A stretch of DNA of 64,000 bases from the NCBI GenBank assembly GCA_047967505.1, contig CM106540.1; one strand, written 5' to 3'. The notes below the pieces were generated by a model. It did no database searches. It was not told the origin of the DNA and saw only the letters and a program-made list of their open reading frames with translations. The stretch's first letter is position 1. Each line of letters opens with the position of its first letter. The position numbers and the translations under genes were made by a program. The stretch is from Dipteris shenzhenensis (Eukaryota > Polypodiophyta > Polypodiopsida > Gleicheniales). Below are positions 24,240-33,799 of the stretch, in pieces.

Positions 24240-25000
24240 GTAAAATTTCACATTCATGGAAACACAGGAAGGTATAAAACAAGAGCCTCAATGGTTGCGG
24301 TAACATCAATTTTGAAAGACTACATTCATGAAAGTGCTTTACCGCAACCCCATCTATATGAAATGCATTACAAAACAAGAGCCTCAATGGTTGCGGCAAC
24401 AACAATTTTGAAAGACTACATTCATGAAAATGCTTTACCACAACCCCATCTATCTGAAATGCATCTTCCAATAGGTTTGATAAAAAAAGAAATATCTAAC
24501 TCTATTAGAGAAACATAGAGGCAGAGAGGGCATGCTTCGGCATCTTTTCATACTTTGTATACTCTTTGGAAAAAGAGCTTTAGACATGTTAAAATCCCAA
24601 AGAGGCAAAAAATGTCAAAGTGCAATGACTGTGATGATCTAAAGTGAGCACTTGAGAGTGCAACATCTCCAGAACAAAAAGAAGCATACAAAAAAAAGAG
24701 AAAATTTCATCATGGACTTGTTCAACATACTAGAATAAAATATGCATTTTGGAAGGAGCAAGCTATTTCTCATCCAAATGAGTACGTGCTTCTACGTCCG
24801 ATTTTGGAGGCTAAGTTATCGGGTAAGTGCATGGGAACGACGAATTTACATGATCGTGTTGAAATAGGGCGTGGTTACTTGGCCAGCACTAGGACGATTT
24901 TCAGAAATCTCAAATCCTAGGCAGCCAAGTGGCTTCAAAGGAACCGTGAGATGTAGGAAGCCTTTAATAGATGTGCTTTTCTTAATTTGTTGGAGCCATT
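24240..25000 (+). pseudogene. Transposon-type ORF remnant with Cys motif and 96-bp tandem duplication
   Basis: The plus frame contains KTRASMVA..ILKDYIHE..LPQPH twice, then HTLYTLWKKSFRHVKIPKRQ, MSKCNDCDDLK, SPEQKEAYKKKRKFHHGLV, KYAFWKEQAISHPNEY and, after a gap, further conserved-looking residues to about 24990. The pattern K(I/F)PK..(M/F)SKC..C..LK...........HPNEY resembles the N-terminal portion of a transposon-encoded protein family I know from plants and animals but cannot name with confidence. Stops at about 24645, 24919 and 24955 break it. Confidence 0.45.
24276..24467. repeat. 96-bp tandem duplication, in frame
   Basis: Two adjacent 96-bp copies (24276-24371 and 24372-24467) starting AAAACAAGAGCCTCAATGG. 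They differ by a handful of bases, keep a common reading frame (32 codons) and encode near-identical 32-residue units. Confidence 0.95.
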
Positions 25001-25043
25001 AATAGGTTGACAGCTAATGTTATTGCATCATGTTCAAAAAAAT

Positions 25044-25283
25044 AGCCTCCCCCGTCACTTTCGAGCTTAGCCAGCTGATTTCAGAAAGTAAAGCAGGTAT
25101 CTTCCGACTCTACGACTCATTCTTTAATCTCGCCAGGAAACACCCTTTGCAAGCTTCCTAAAGGCCTCCCCCGTCACTTTCGAGCTTAGCCAGCTGATTT
25201 CAGAACGTAAAGCAGGTATCTTCCGACTCTACGACTCATTCTTTAATCTCGCCAGGAAACACCCTTTGCAAGCTTCCTAAAGT
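25044..25283. repeat. 120-bp tandem duplication
   Basis: Copies at 25044-25163 and 25164-25283, beginning GCCTCCCCCGTCACTTTCGA, are almost perfect (I see one difference: CAGAAAGTAA against CAGAACGTAA), so the duplication is recent. Confidence 0.97.
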
Positions 25284-25520
25284 TGTAATCCTCAACGCGG
25301 ATGAAGAAGTATCCCTGAGTGTTTGTATAGGCCGTCTCGTAGATGAACGCTTTGTAACATAGGCTTTGCCGAATCGTGAAGAACCAATCAAGGGAGGCTT
25401 CCTAAGTTTTCGTTACTATGGGTACGATCAATGCTCTTCGAGATATTACAGACTGTGTAATATCTTGCAACGCTCTTGATTGCTCCCATTCAAACTTGTT
25501 AGTTCAGTTGCCTGCGAAGA
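25250..25520 (-). pseudogene. Coding-like minus-strand segment, unknown protein
   Basis: Reading the minus strand gives one frame with strongly protein-like composition: KFEWEQSRALQDITQSVISR, then TAG, then DWFFTIRQSLCYKAFIYETA and GYFFIRVEDYNFRKLAKG. It ends inside the second 120-bp tandem copy. Upstream it is interrupted by TGA codons, and the internal TAG is preceded by ACTTAG, a possible splice acceptor. Either this is a broken gene or an exon of one. The GC content and codon style resemble the adjacent GIY-YIG gene, which lies divergently. I recognise no family. Confidence 0.35.
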
Positions 25521-25652
25521 ATTCTCCTTCTTTGGCAAGATTTCAACATCTTGAATGCGCTAGTCATTTTCCCAGTCTTAGCGGTTTTCCTGGAAAATTG
25601 TCTTCCGCATTGCAGATTCTAAAGAGCGCGGCGGAACTGCGCAGTCACGATC

Positions 25653-26844
25653 TAGAGAGTAGTGCTTTTGCTTGCGCTATACAAAAGCAACGCGAAGGCA
25701 ACAAAACCTCCACCAGCAAAGAGGAGGTTCTTCCTAACCACAAAGCAATTCCGGCTAGCAAACAATGCAGGAGAACGTCCGGGAGCTTACATCAACGGCT
25801 TCAACACGTATGCAGAACTACGCGACTTCATTGACAACTGCAATAGGCGTTTGCCAGCTAAAAGAGAGCCGGGAGGCTTGAGATTCGCAAATGGTGCGTA
25901 ATGCTTCCGAAAATTTAAAAAAAACACAACAATTGAGAAAAAGAATTAACGAGTTGCAAGAACAACAAAACTCATCATCGATTGCACTTCTCCTGCAGGA
26001 CTCCTCAAAGAGATCCTTGTCGAGCTTGACATTGAGTTCGATGAGACCGATAGGATGATGGAAAGTTTGGAGGGGCAGAAGCTACTAGACACGAAGACGA
26101 AAGGGATCACAGCGTATGCGTGCGAGCTGCTGCATTACGGGTACAACGTATCCTTGGAGTTGCCGAGGGACACGACGCGCGATCAAGCAACGGCTATACT
26201 CGAACAATTCATGGAACAATTTGGAGGGACGCACGACGCGACGCACCCGGTGACGACAATGGAGAAGCTAACGTATATTTTCGACAGGGACTTATACGAG
26301 GAGCGTTTCGGGATTGGAAACGATCCTTTCACGGCAACAGAGAAAAACCAGGGCAAGTAAATAATTGCATTCTATTATGGACGTCAAATGAAAAAAAAAG
26401 ACCGAAAACCTCGATGACTAACGTAATTGTCAATGTTTACGCAGGTACGACATTGAAAGACGCGAGCCTCGAGATGAAGGAGGAGCCTCCACTGAAGCGC
26501 CCGCGCAAGGGAATCGCGCGAGCCTCGTCGTCTACTGCATCACGTGCAAGCCCAACAACAGAAAGTACATAGGGAGCACGACGGACCTGCCGCAGAGGAT
26601 CAAACAGCACAATAAAAAACCACCGGCGAAAATGAAAGAGGACTTGCAACGTTACAAGCCCTTTGAAGAAAATTTCGAAATCAAAGTTTTGGAAACAACA
26701 GACACCGTAGACAAAGCACGAACTTTAGAGCAGTACTACATAAGGAGCCACAACACAGTAGGTCCATTAGGTTACAACACGCTCGAGGGCCATCCGGCCA
26801 GAGCGCGGAAGTACTATTTCCTAAAGCGTAGGAACATAATTTGA
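25653..26844 (+). CDS. GIY-YIG domain nuclease, three exons (5' end unresolved)
   Basis: Exon A (to 25893) encodes TTKQFRLANNAGERPGAYIN, then YAELRDFIDNCNRRLP. Its donor is G|GTGCGT and the intron ends CTCCTGCAG at 25998. Exon B (25999-26356) encodes LLKEILVELDIEFDETDRMM through TATEKNQG; its donor is AA|GTAAAT, with an 88-nt intron containing CTAAC and ending TTTACGCAG. Exon C (26445-26844) encodes the nuclease. Phases agree at both joins. The catalytic GIY-YIG set is present: VVY, KYIGS, R in LPQRIKQH, E in TLEQYY, and N in GYNT. The fold cuts DNA using one metal ion and occurs in homing, repair, retroelement and large-virus nucleases. No reverse transcriptase is adjacent, so it is not a standard Penelope-like element. 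Codons are richer in GC than the surroundings. The true start and any upstream exon remain open: a stop lies just 5' of 25656, beside a possible CTAG acceptor. Confidence 0.8.
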
Positions 26845-27204
26845 CCCAAAAAATATACATTTGTGCCTTCGAAAAAAGGGATCCAATGAAGTTGCAAATG
26901 CTCTTCGAACTTTTGTCATACATGCAATGCAGCTTTGGGTTTGGATTTTTCCTGTCACACTTGCATGCTTCTGGCTCAATTTCGTTTAGATTTATTATTT
27001 ATACATTTCTGCAACATTTCTGACAACGTGACTCATGTGAACCTCAACAAGATAGCCCAGCTGGACAAGCACTCTAGTTTTTCATTCCGTGCGAATGCTC
27101 TCGCTAAGGGGATGTGGATTGCCCTTTAGATTAAGGGCGAGAGAGGAGGATGGGATCCGTTGGATGGCGACAGGATCGGACAGCTGAGAGAGAAAGGAAA
27201 GTCT

Positions 27205-27410
27205 ACGTGGGTGAATGCCCACCACGAAAGGCGCGTGCGGGGCACACGTGCACGGGTGCGGGAGGGAGGGGAAGCGAGCGTGTACGGGTGCGCAGCGAGT
27301 GGAGAAGGGTCAAAGTGCGACACGTGTGTGAGAAGACTTCTGATTGGTCCGTAGCTGTTTGATCAACCTCTCTTGGATAAGATTTGGCAAGCTCTTCAAT
27401 TTGATATAAA
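27205..27410 (+). promoter_or_regulatory. Lhcb light-responsive promoter: G-boxes, I-box, CCAAT, TATA
   Basis: Upstream of the Lhcb ATG are ACGTGG (27205-27210), CACGTG G-boxes at 27245-27250 and 27321-27326, ATTGG (inverse CCAAT) at about 27343, the I-box core GATAAG at 27376-27381, and TATAAA at 27405-27410, 80 bases before the start codon. G-box plus I-box pairs are the established light-responsive arrangement of photosynthesis genes (bZIP/PIF/HY5 and MYB-type binding). Confidence 0.75.
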
Positions 27411-27489
27411 CTCCCACCACCTCGCCATCTTCCCTGCCATCATCTCTCTGAGTTATCATCTCTTCCACTCCGCCTCCCTATCTCTCCCC

Positions 27490-28293
27490 ATGGCTTCCAT
27501 GGCTGCTGCCTCCCTCTCCTCCTCCTTCTCTGGCTCTCTCTCCCTCAAACCCCAGAATGACCTCGCCTCCAAGGTCGGTAACCTCGGTGAATCTCGCATC
27601 TCCATGCGTAAAACCGTCTCCAAGGTCTCCGACTCCCCCTGGTATGGCCCCGACCGCGTCAAGTACCTTGGCCCCTTCTCTGGTGATGCCCCCAGCTACC
27701 TCACCGGTGAATTCCCTGGTGACTACGGCTGGGACACCGCCGGTCTCTCTGCCGACCCCGAGACCTTCGCCAAGAACCGCGAGCTCGAGGTCATCCACGC
27801 CAGATGGGCAATGCTGGGAGCTCTTGGGTGTGTCACCCCGGAGCTGCTGGCCAAGAACGGTGTGAAATTTGGCGAGGCTGTTTGGTTCAAGGCCGGCTCT
27901 CAAATCTTCGCTGAGGGCGGCCTGGATTACCTGGGCAACCCAAGCTTGATTCATGCTCAGAGCATTCTCGCCATCTGGGCCTGCCAAGTTATCCTTATGG
28001 GCGCCGTGGAGGGATACAGAGTTGCCGGTGGACCGCTGGGAGACGTTACTGACCCAATCTACCCAGGAGGTAGCTTCGACCCCTTGGGCTTGGCTGACGA
28101 CCCAGAGGCTTTCGCAGAGTTGAAAGTTAAGGAGATCAAGAATGGCCGTCTTGCCATGTTCTCCATGTTTGGATTCTTCGTTCAGGCCATCGTCACTGGC
28201 AAGGGTCCTATCGAGAACTTGTCTGACCACTTGGCAGATCCTGTTACCAACAATGCCTGGGCTTATGCCACCAACTTTGTGCCCGGGAAGTGA
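27490..28293 (+). CDS. Lhcb: LHCII type chlorophyll a/b-binding protein, intronless
   Basis: The 267-aa protein is complete and uninterrupted. I chose the ATG at 27490 ([13 protein letters not shown]) over the upstream in-frame 27373 ORF start because it begins a typical Ser/Ala-rich chloroplast transit peptide (about 1-40) and lies below a TATA box. The mature part has WYGPDR (51-56), the LHCII trimerisation motif, the helix-B ligand motif [16 protein letters not shown] (98-113), the stroma-facing GxxDPLYPGG-like segment and helix-A motif [16 protein letters not shown] (214-229), ending in YATNFVPGK. It is imported into chloroplasts and inserted in thylakoids, where it binds chlorophyll a/b and xanthophylls as the main antenna of photosystem II. 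It is of Lhcb1/2/3 class; I cannot separate these. High GC third positions contrast with the surroundings. Confidence 0.97.
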   Translation: MASMAAASLSSSFSGSLSLKPQNDLASKVGNLGESRISMRKTVSKVSDSPWYGPDRVKYLGPFSGDAPSYLTGEFPGDYGWDTAGLSADPETFAKNRELEVIHARWAMLGALGCVTPELLAKNGVKFGEAVWFKAGSQIFAEGGLDYLGNPSLIHAQSILAIWACQVILMGAVEGYRVAGGPLGDVTDPIYPGGSFDPLGLADDPEAFAELKVKEIKNGRLAMFSMFGFFVQAIVTGKGPIENLSDHLADPVTNNAWAYATNFVPGK

Positions 28294-29640
28294 GCTCTTG
28301 GATTAGTCGCATTGTTTCGCAAGGCCGCCCTCTGCTAGGATGCTTCTGTTTTATGATCTGATTCTTGTAGTGGAACGGTGGTCTGCCTTATGTTTTGGTT
28401 CCCACTACTGTAAAGGCATTTCGAAATGCAACATTTTGTACTTGAGCCTTCAGCAAATTCTTGTTGCTCTATACATTTCCTTTTCCTCTGTAGTAGGAAT
28501 GTAATGTCCAACTCTTTCGTGATGAAACTTTCCATTGGCGCTTGTTTATCGACGGGTTTAAGGCCTTCGTGAGTAATTTTGAGATATAATTATAGTTTAG
28601 CCTCGTCTTAACTACTGCGGTCATATGCATATGACGGAGCAAGGAAAAGTTGAAAGAAAAGCTCTTGCTATGTTTTCAGCTGGTCGTACGCCTTGCTATG
28701 TTTTTAGCAGACATGCAAATTCTTTGAACTTTTGTCAAGTGGCGATCAATTGTTCTTAGAAGGCATATTTGTCTAGCAACATGCTGAATTGTCGAAGTGG
28801 TGATGAGTTGTTCAACTATCTTTGTATTTTTGTCAAAGTGGTGATCAATTGTTCAACTAATTTAAATTTGTACCTTAGAATATGTTCTAGTCTTACAAAG
28901 GTATATTTTTTATCACCTTAGCTGTCATGCAATTTCTTGGAACTTTGGACTTAGTCATGCAAATTCTTTGAACTTTGGTTGAAGTGGTCATCAATTGTCC
29001 AACCATGTAGAAATATCTATGCAAATTCTTTGAATTTTGGTCCTACTGGTTAGTAATTGTCCAACCGCATGGAAGTACCTAACGTTGGTGTGGAAATGCC
29101 ATTCCCCAAGTCTTTTAGATCATAGAAATTTTGAATATGTATGATTGGATATATTCTACTCACAAAAGTATATATTCCTTTCGTTCTAGAAATGCCCATT
29201 CCCAAGACTAAAGATCATCAAATTTTTGAATTTGTAAGATTTGATATATTCTACTCACAAAGGTATATATTCCTTTCATACATTGAATTTGTGGCATATG
29301 AAATTCATATTAGGAAACAATCTATCATAGCTTCCATTTTAAAAATGGGACAATAGGTACATTTTTTATATAAGTTAGCACGTTGAAAACATGGAAAATA
29401 ATTAAAGTTTATTTACACCATATAAATTGAAAATTATACATACCAAACCTTTGAAATTTCGAAATCCAAGCCCGATGCATGAGCTAGAATACACCCACCA
29501 AGCTTTGCACTTACAATGTTCCTCTTAAGGAAATAAAAACCTTGACTCTGATATTCATGCAACTTTCAAGGTTTTAATTTTCTTAGGGGATAAACCTAGT
29601 GGTTACTTCTAGCCCATGTGGCATGGATGTTCCATGATAT
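28294..29640. other. Lhcb 3' flank and degenerate repeat block
   Basis: After a 3' UTR-like stretch, 28660-29080 consists of degenerate 60-70-bp units carrying ATGCAAATTCTTTGAACTTT and CAATTGTCCAACC words. No coding sequence is evident. Confidence 0.5.
29092..29282. repeat. About 95-bp degenerate tandem duplication
   Basis: Two adjacent copies of AGAAATGCCCATTCCCAAG... through ATATTCTACTCACAAAGGTA and TATATTCCTTTC, differing by several substitutions and short indels. Confidence 0.8.
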
Positions 29641-29731
29641 ATGTACCTACTAATAACCAGATTGTCCTTACATGCATGACATTGAAACAGGGATAGAAAG
29701 ACTTACTAATATGTACATTGTCCTTATATGT

Positions 29732-30662
29732 TCAAGTGACTTGGTTTGAACTTTCCCAATTTATCCCAACTAAATCTTCAAGAATATTTTCATCTACATG
29801 CTTGTAAGAGCACACAGTTTTTGTTTTATGCATATGTATATTCTGAAAACAAAAAGAAAAAATGTGGAGAGGCATAAACCAAGATAACCTTGCCCATTTG
29901 GATCCAAATGTGAACATCATGACCATGCCTACATCCTTTGCAATCTTAATCTTGTACGATTGTGATGTCCTCGAGTGCACCATGCTACAATCCATGTCTT
30001 CAACTGTATTGCTGCAATGCTTTGTACACGGCCATAACTTGATGATGTCCTTGGAGTGATGTATGTTGCATTATACCAATACATATTCTTATTTTGCAAG
30101 GAGGCCAACTTCTTCCCAGCATGCATTTGCTTACCTAAATCCTCATGAATCGGAGGTGAACTTGCCTATGAATGACTTGACTGGTTTCCACGCCTTGAAG
30201 TCTAAAGGGAAAACTTCTGGCATGAACAAGAGCTCTTATAAGCCAAACATCAAATTTCCAAATGAACTCATTACACTTACAGGTGAAAAAGGTACACAAA
30301 TAGAAAGACTTACAGTGTGATGGAGGCAACTGCATATCTTTTCCCATGTAGATGTGTTGCACCTTTGCAAGCCATCCTTTCTTCCAAAACTTGAACTTCA
30401 AGATGCAGCCCTCCCACTAATGCAAGGTATCACCTCTCTTGCTCTTAGGAAGATTATGTGGACCTTTGTCCAATCCTTTTATGACTATCCAATCATTATT
30501 CAAGCTATAGGTGTAAGGGATCCATTCATGCAATAGTTTTTTGGTGTTGTGGGAAACCCAAGAGGTCACAACATTGCATGGTCTTTTAGCCTTGTTCCTC
30601 AACATGCTTGCAAAGGTCACAACAGTAGGAATGGGACTCCTACACAGGGCGGTGTAGCTCAC
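29732..30662 (-). pseudogene. Unknown gene family Z, broken copy
   Basis: Minus-strand pieces in several frames (LHEWIPYTYSLNNDWIVIKG, FYLCTFFTCKCNEFIWKFDV, MYWYNATYITPRTSSSYGR, FTFGSKWARLSWFMPLHIF) line up in the same order with the better-preserved copy at 57206-58085. Multiple frameshifts make this copy a pseudogene. The function is unknown and no domain is recognised. Homology continues downstream of the coding part into 30.85-31.27 kb. Confidence 0.7.
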
Positions 30663-30680
30663 TGGGAGAGAGCACCTCCA
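30645..30680 (+). ncRNA. tRNA-like A-box insertion (possible SINE head)
   Basis: GGGCGGTGTAGCTCACTGGG followed by AGAGAGCACC resembles the 5' half of a tRNA (A box TAGCTCACTGG). The matching position of the related copy near 58170 lacks these bases. No B box or complete cloverleaf follows, so this is not a functional tRNA gene. Confidence 0.25.
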
Positions 30681-30713
30681 ACAAAGGCAGAGGAGAGGGA
30701 GAGGGAGAGGGAG

Positions 30714-30735
30714 AGATAGATAGATAATTAGATAG

Positions 30736-30802
<67 letters not shown>
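30714..30802. repeat. (GATA)n and (GA)n microsatellite
   Basis: A GATA run (about 30716-30757) passes directly into a pure GA run (to about 30801). The related locus at 58.2-58.42 kb also carries GA-rich repeats at the equivalent place. Confidence 0.95.
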
Positions 30803-30804
<2 letters not shown>

Positions 30805-31327
30805 CTACTTAGCCAAAATGAGCAGAGGAGGGGCTAGAACAAGATGGGGGAAAGGGCAATTGCAAGAGAGGGAAACCCTATATTCAAAAAATGGAGGGAG
30901 AAACAGATTAGAACAAAACAGTGGACCAAAGAAAGCAGGGCAGACGACCTAGAGAGAAGGGGGGAATCAAAACTTGCCAAGAGGGCCCACCTTCTCTTGA
31001 ATGCCACTTGGGGCTGATTTGGGGGAGGTGCATATGGGAGGATGGTCAAGCATGGGTTAGGTCGGGGGAAGGGGGAGGATCGTTTGGGTGGTCCCTACTA
31101 TAAGAGGAACAATCAATAGGGGCTCTTTGTAAGTCTACCACCCTCCACCTTAGCATACCTTGTCTCACACCTTGGAGCACTCTCATTGGTGCGCCTCAAA
31201 TCCCTCCCTAATCCCTTGAAATTAGGAAACACTAATTGGAGGACCTTTTAAGACACAATTTCTCTCCTAATGAGTCCACACCACAATATCTATAGATCCC
31301 TCAAAAATTATTCCCAAACATGAAGGT

Positions 31328-31668
31328 GCCTAGATTCTTTCAAAAGCAGGCCTCAGAATATCCATATGTAATAAGGAAAAGGGATGGTTTGGGTTTTGTA
31401 TGCAATTGAATTATGTACTACACTTTGAAATGGGGGCGACTGTCATACAGTTTTTTTTTGGGTCATGAGCCATAAACATCTTAGGTTCCTTATAGTGCTT
31501 AGATTCTTTCAAAAGAAGGCTTCGAAAAATCCATATGTAATAAGGAATGGTTTGGGTTTGTATGCACTTGAAATATATACTACACTTTAAAATGGGGGCG
31601 ACCATTATAAAATTTTCTTTTTTTGGCATGAACCACAAACATGTTAGGTTCCTTCCCAGTTCCTTATA
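31328..31668. repeat. About 170-bp tandem duplication
   Basis: Two adjacent copies beginning TAGATTCTTTCAAAAG(C/A)AGGC (31330 and 31500), sharing TCCATATGTAATAAGGAA, TTTGGGTTTGTATGCA and AATGGGGGCGAC. Each is followed by a T-run, a (C)ATGAgCC motif and TTAGGTTCCTT. Confidence 0.85.
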
Positions 31669-31879
31669 GCTTGTATGAATATCACAAGGCTCTTCATAAG
31701 TTACACTGAGTTTGGACCTCAATGTTAAGGTCTCTTTTCCACTTCTACATCATGTGTCTAAGGTACATGCTACAACTAAAAATTTGAGGACCAACATGCT
31801 TTTGAGGGGAAATTTTTCCTTTTGCCAATTAAATTACTCATTAATGTCAATGATCCATCTTTAACTTTCTTTGAGGTTG

Positions 31880-32215
31880 ATTCAAGGAGGGTAACTTCAT
31901 GTTGAAGGAAAATGTGATTTTCAAGTTGATTGGCATATGGCGGGGGACCTCAAAACATTGAAGTGCATTTTTGCAAAAGAATCCAAGTGTCTATTCTTTA
32001 CAAAAGAAGTAAAGTATATGGGACATATTATATCCCAAGAATGAGTATGTATGTATCTTGAGAAGGTAAGGGCCATATTGGAATGGCCACATCCTACAAA
32101 ACCTACAAGTGCATACATTCTTAGGCTTGTTTGGATTTCATCAAAGGAGGTGATTCTAAAACTCCGTGCCTTTACTTGGCAAGGAGCCGGCCCATGTCAT
32201 GGATCTTACTAACCC
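31880..32215 (+). pseudogene. Transposase-like fragment split by a gypsy RT fragment
   Basis: DFQVDWHMAGDLKTLKCIF (about 31915-31970) and SKGGDSKTPCLYL followed by EPAHVMD (about 32140-32205) match contiguous residues of the transposase-like proteins at 33.8-36 kb and 50-53 kb. Between them sit about 140 bases encoding FFTKEVKYMGHIISQE, KVRAILEWPHP and FLGLFGF, which is the RT-to-RNase H connection of gypsy retrotransposons. The insertion falls inside the coding sequence. Confidence 0.7.
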
Positions 32216-32667
32216 CCCCTCAAGTAAGCTCTCATTTTTTTTATGTTGTTAAGGGTAGCCAAATAATTCTATATCATTCTCAATTACTCCATTGGTTTGT
32301 AGTCTACTCAGGATGCTAGACGATTCTATTCAAGGACTTGTACATATCATTGACCCATCAATCTCCTTCAAACTGAGGAATCACAGAGAAGATTACCAAA
32401 TGGTTCACCTATTATGATTTCAAATTAGTTTGCCTTATGCTCATCCCATACGCTTGGGGCACCAACTCCCTTTAGTAAGAAAACCTATCAAAATCTTGAG
32501 TATGAGATGGATTTAACAATATGTCATGAGTAGAAATTATTTAAATTAACATGGTTGTGTTCTACACTAAAAGACCTTCAAATATGTCTTTACACCTTGA
32601 AATTTGGATATTTTAGTATATTTTTTGTTTTATTTGCTCAGAAGACTATTGTAAAAAACAAACTACT

Positions 32668-33799
32668 TTGATGAGTCAAAGCCAACAACAATGTACTGTG
32701 ATCATATCGCGTTTATCTACAAACTTTCAAAGAGGAGGAGCTAGCCATTCAGGTGATGTAGGTGATGCAGCAAGACTTGTCAGGAAGACCATTGACCTCT
32801 CAACTTATGTTGTAAGGGAGAAGGAATCTCCTAGTAAGAATTTCTTTATGAGTGCTTCTGTTTCTTTTTAGCTATATGTACAGGACTCAATTTTAATTTT
32901 TTATGATGCAGTCAAGAGAAGAAAGCCCAATGAGAAGGGTTCAGACAAAGGTGGACAGTCAGTTGTGCGAAGGGAAAGGAGAAGGAGGAAAAGAAGTCAC
33001 CCCAACTGCAGCTCTTCAAATTTCTACAAAAGGTAGAATGCCAAATGCAGTATCACAAATACCATGAGATGTTCAATAAGGAGATGGATTTGCAATCTCT
33101 TCTGACACAGCACAAAGATTTTCTTGGAGAGGTGTATCAATCTTTCAATAAGCTGATAGTTGAAGGATCAAAAGTTGTCAACAGTAAGACTTTTGTACAT
33201 ATCAAGGACATTGCCCTGCAAATGACAGAATGAGGTATCAAATGCACACGCTCTTTGATAGTTTTGAAGACTGCCACAAGGGAATCTGCACTGTACACAA
33301 GGGCAATTGTAGGATACTTGAAAAGTCACTTGCATTTGCCATGTATGGATCAGTTGAGGACACAATGGATAGTGATGAGGAAGAGGAAATAGAAGATAAG
33401 TCAGACCTACTAGAAGTGGAAGAGAAGATCGACCTGAAAGAGGAGGAGCTTGCAGTTGCAGCATTGGATCTAGTGGCCTTAAAAAATGAGACCCTAAGAG
33501 ATGCTATCCTAGTGGATGATGTTGAGGCTGAAAGCTCTGACCTCACTGTGCCCATTCTTCCCTCGTTCAATATTGAGAGAAAAAGTTATGTCTTATTGTA
33601 TGACATACAATGCCTTTTTAATTTGAGAGAGGACTATGCAATTACCCTTATTGCACAATCTTGCAGGGTTGACAAGGAAGTAAGGATTGATGATGATCCT
33701 TTGTTAGAGTTGAAGGACCAATTCAATCCTTCAAAAGAATTTTCCATTTGTTTGGAGCAAGCCAAAATGTATGAAGAGGTGGATGAGACAATCTTCTAG
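32668..33799 (+). pseudogene. Acidic unknown protein, copy 1
   Basis: The main open piece (33230-33799) encodes an acidic protein (DSDEEEEIEDKSDLLEVEEK) followed by a conserved core, ERKSYVLLYDIQCLFNLRED. It is clearly related to EEYVLLHDIEILFGLREDEA of the gene at 55.1-56.6 kb, and a further ELKDQ/GIEDQ match follows. Upstream pieces 32668-32871 (GDVGDAARLVRKTIDLSTYV) and 33045-33233 (EMDLQSLLTQHKDFLGEVYQ) probably belong to the same gene in other exons or frames. It ends at 33799, tail-to-tail with the transposase-like gene (C-terminus 33796). Function unknown. Confidence 0.55.

Noticed and set aside
27478-28230. 250-codon minus-strand ORF
   Set aside because: Antisense shadow of the Lhcb coding sequence, caused by its GC-rich third positions.
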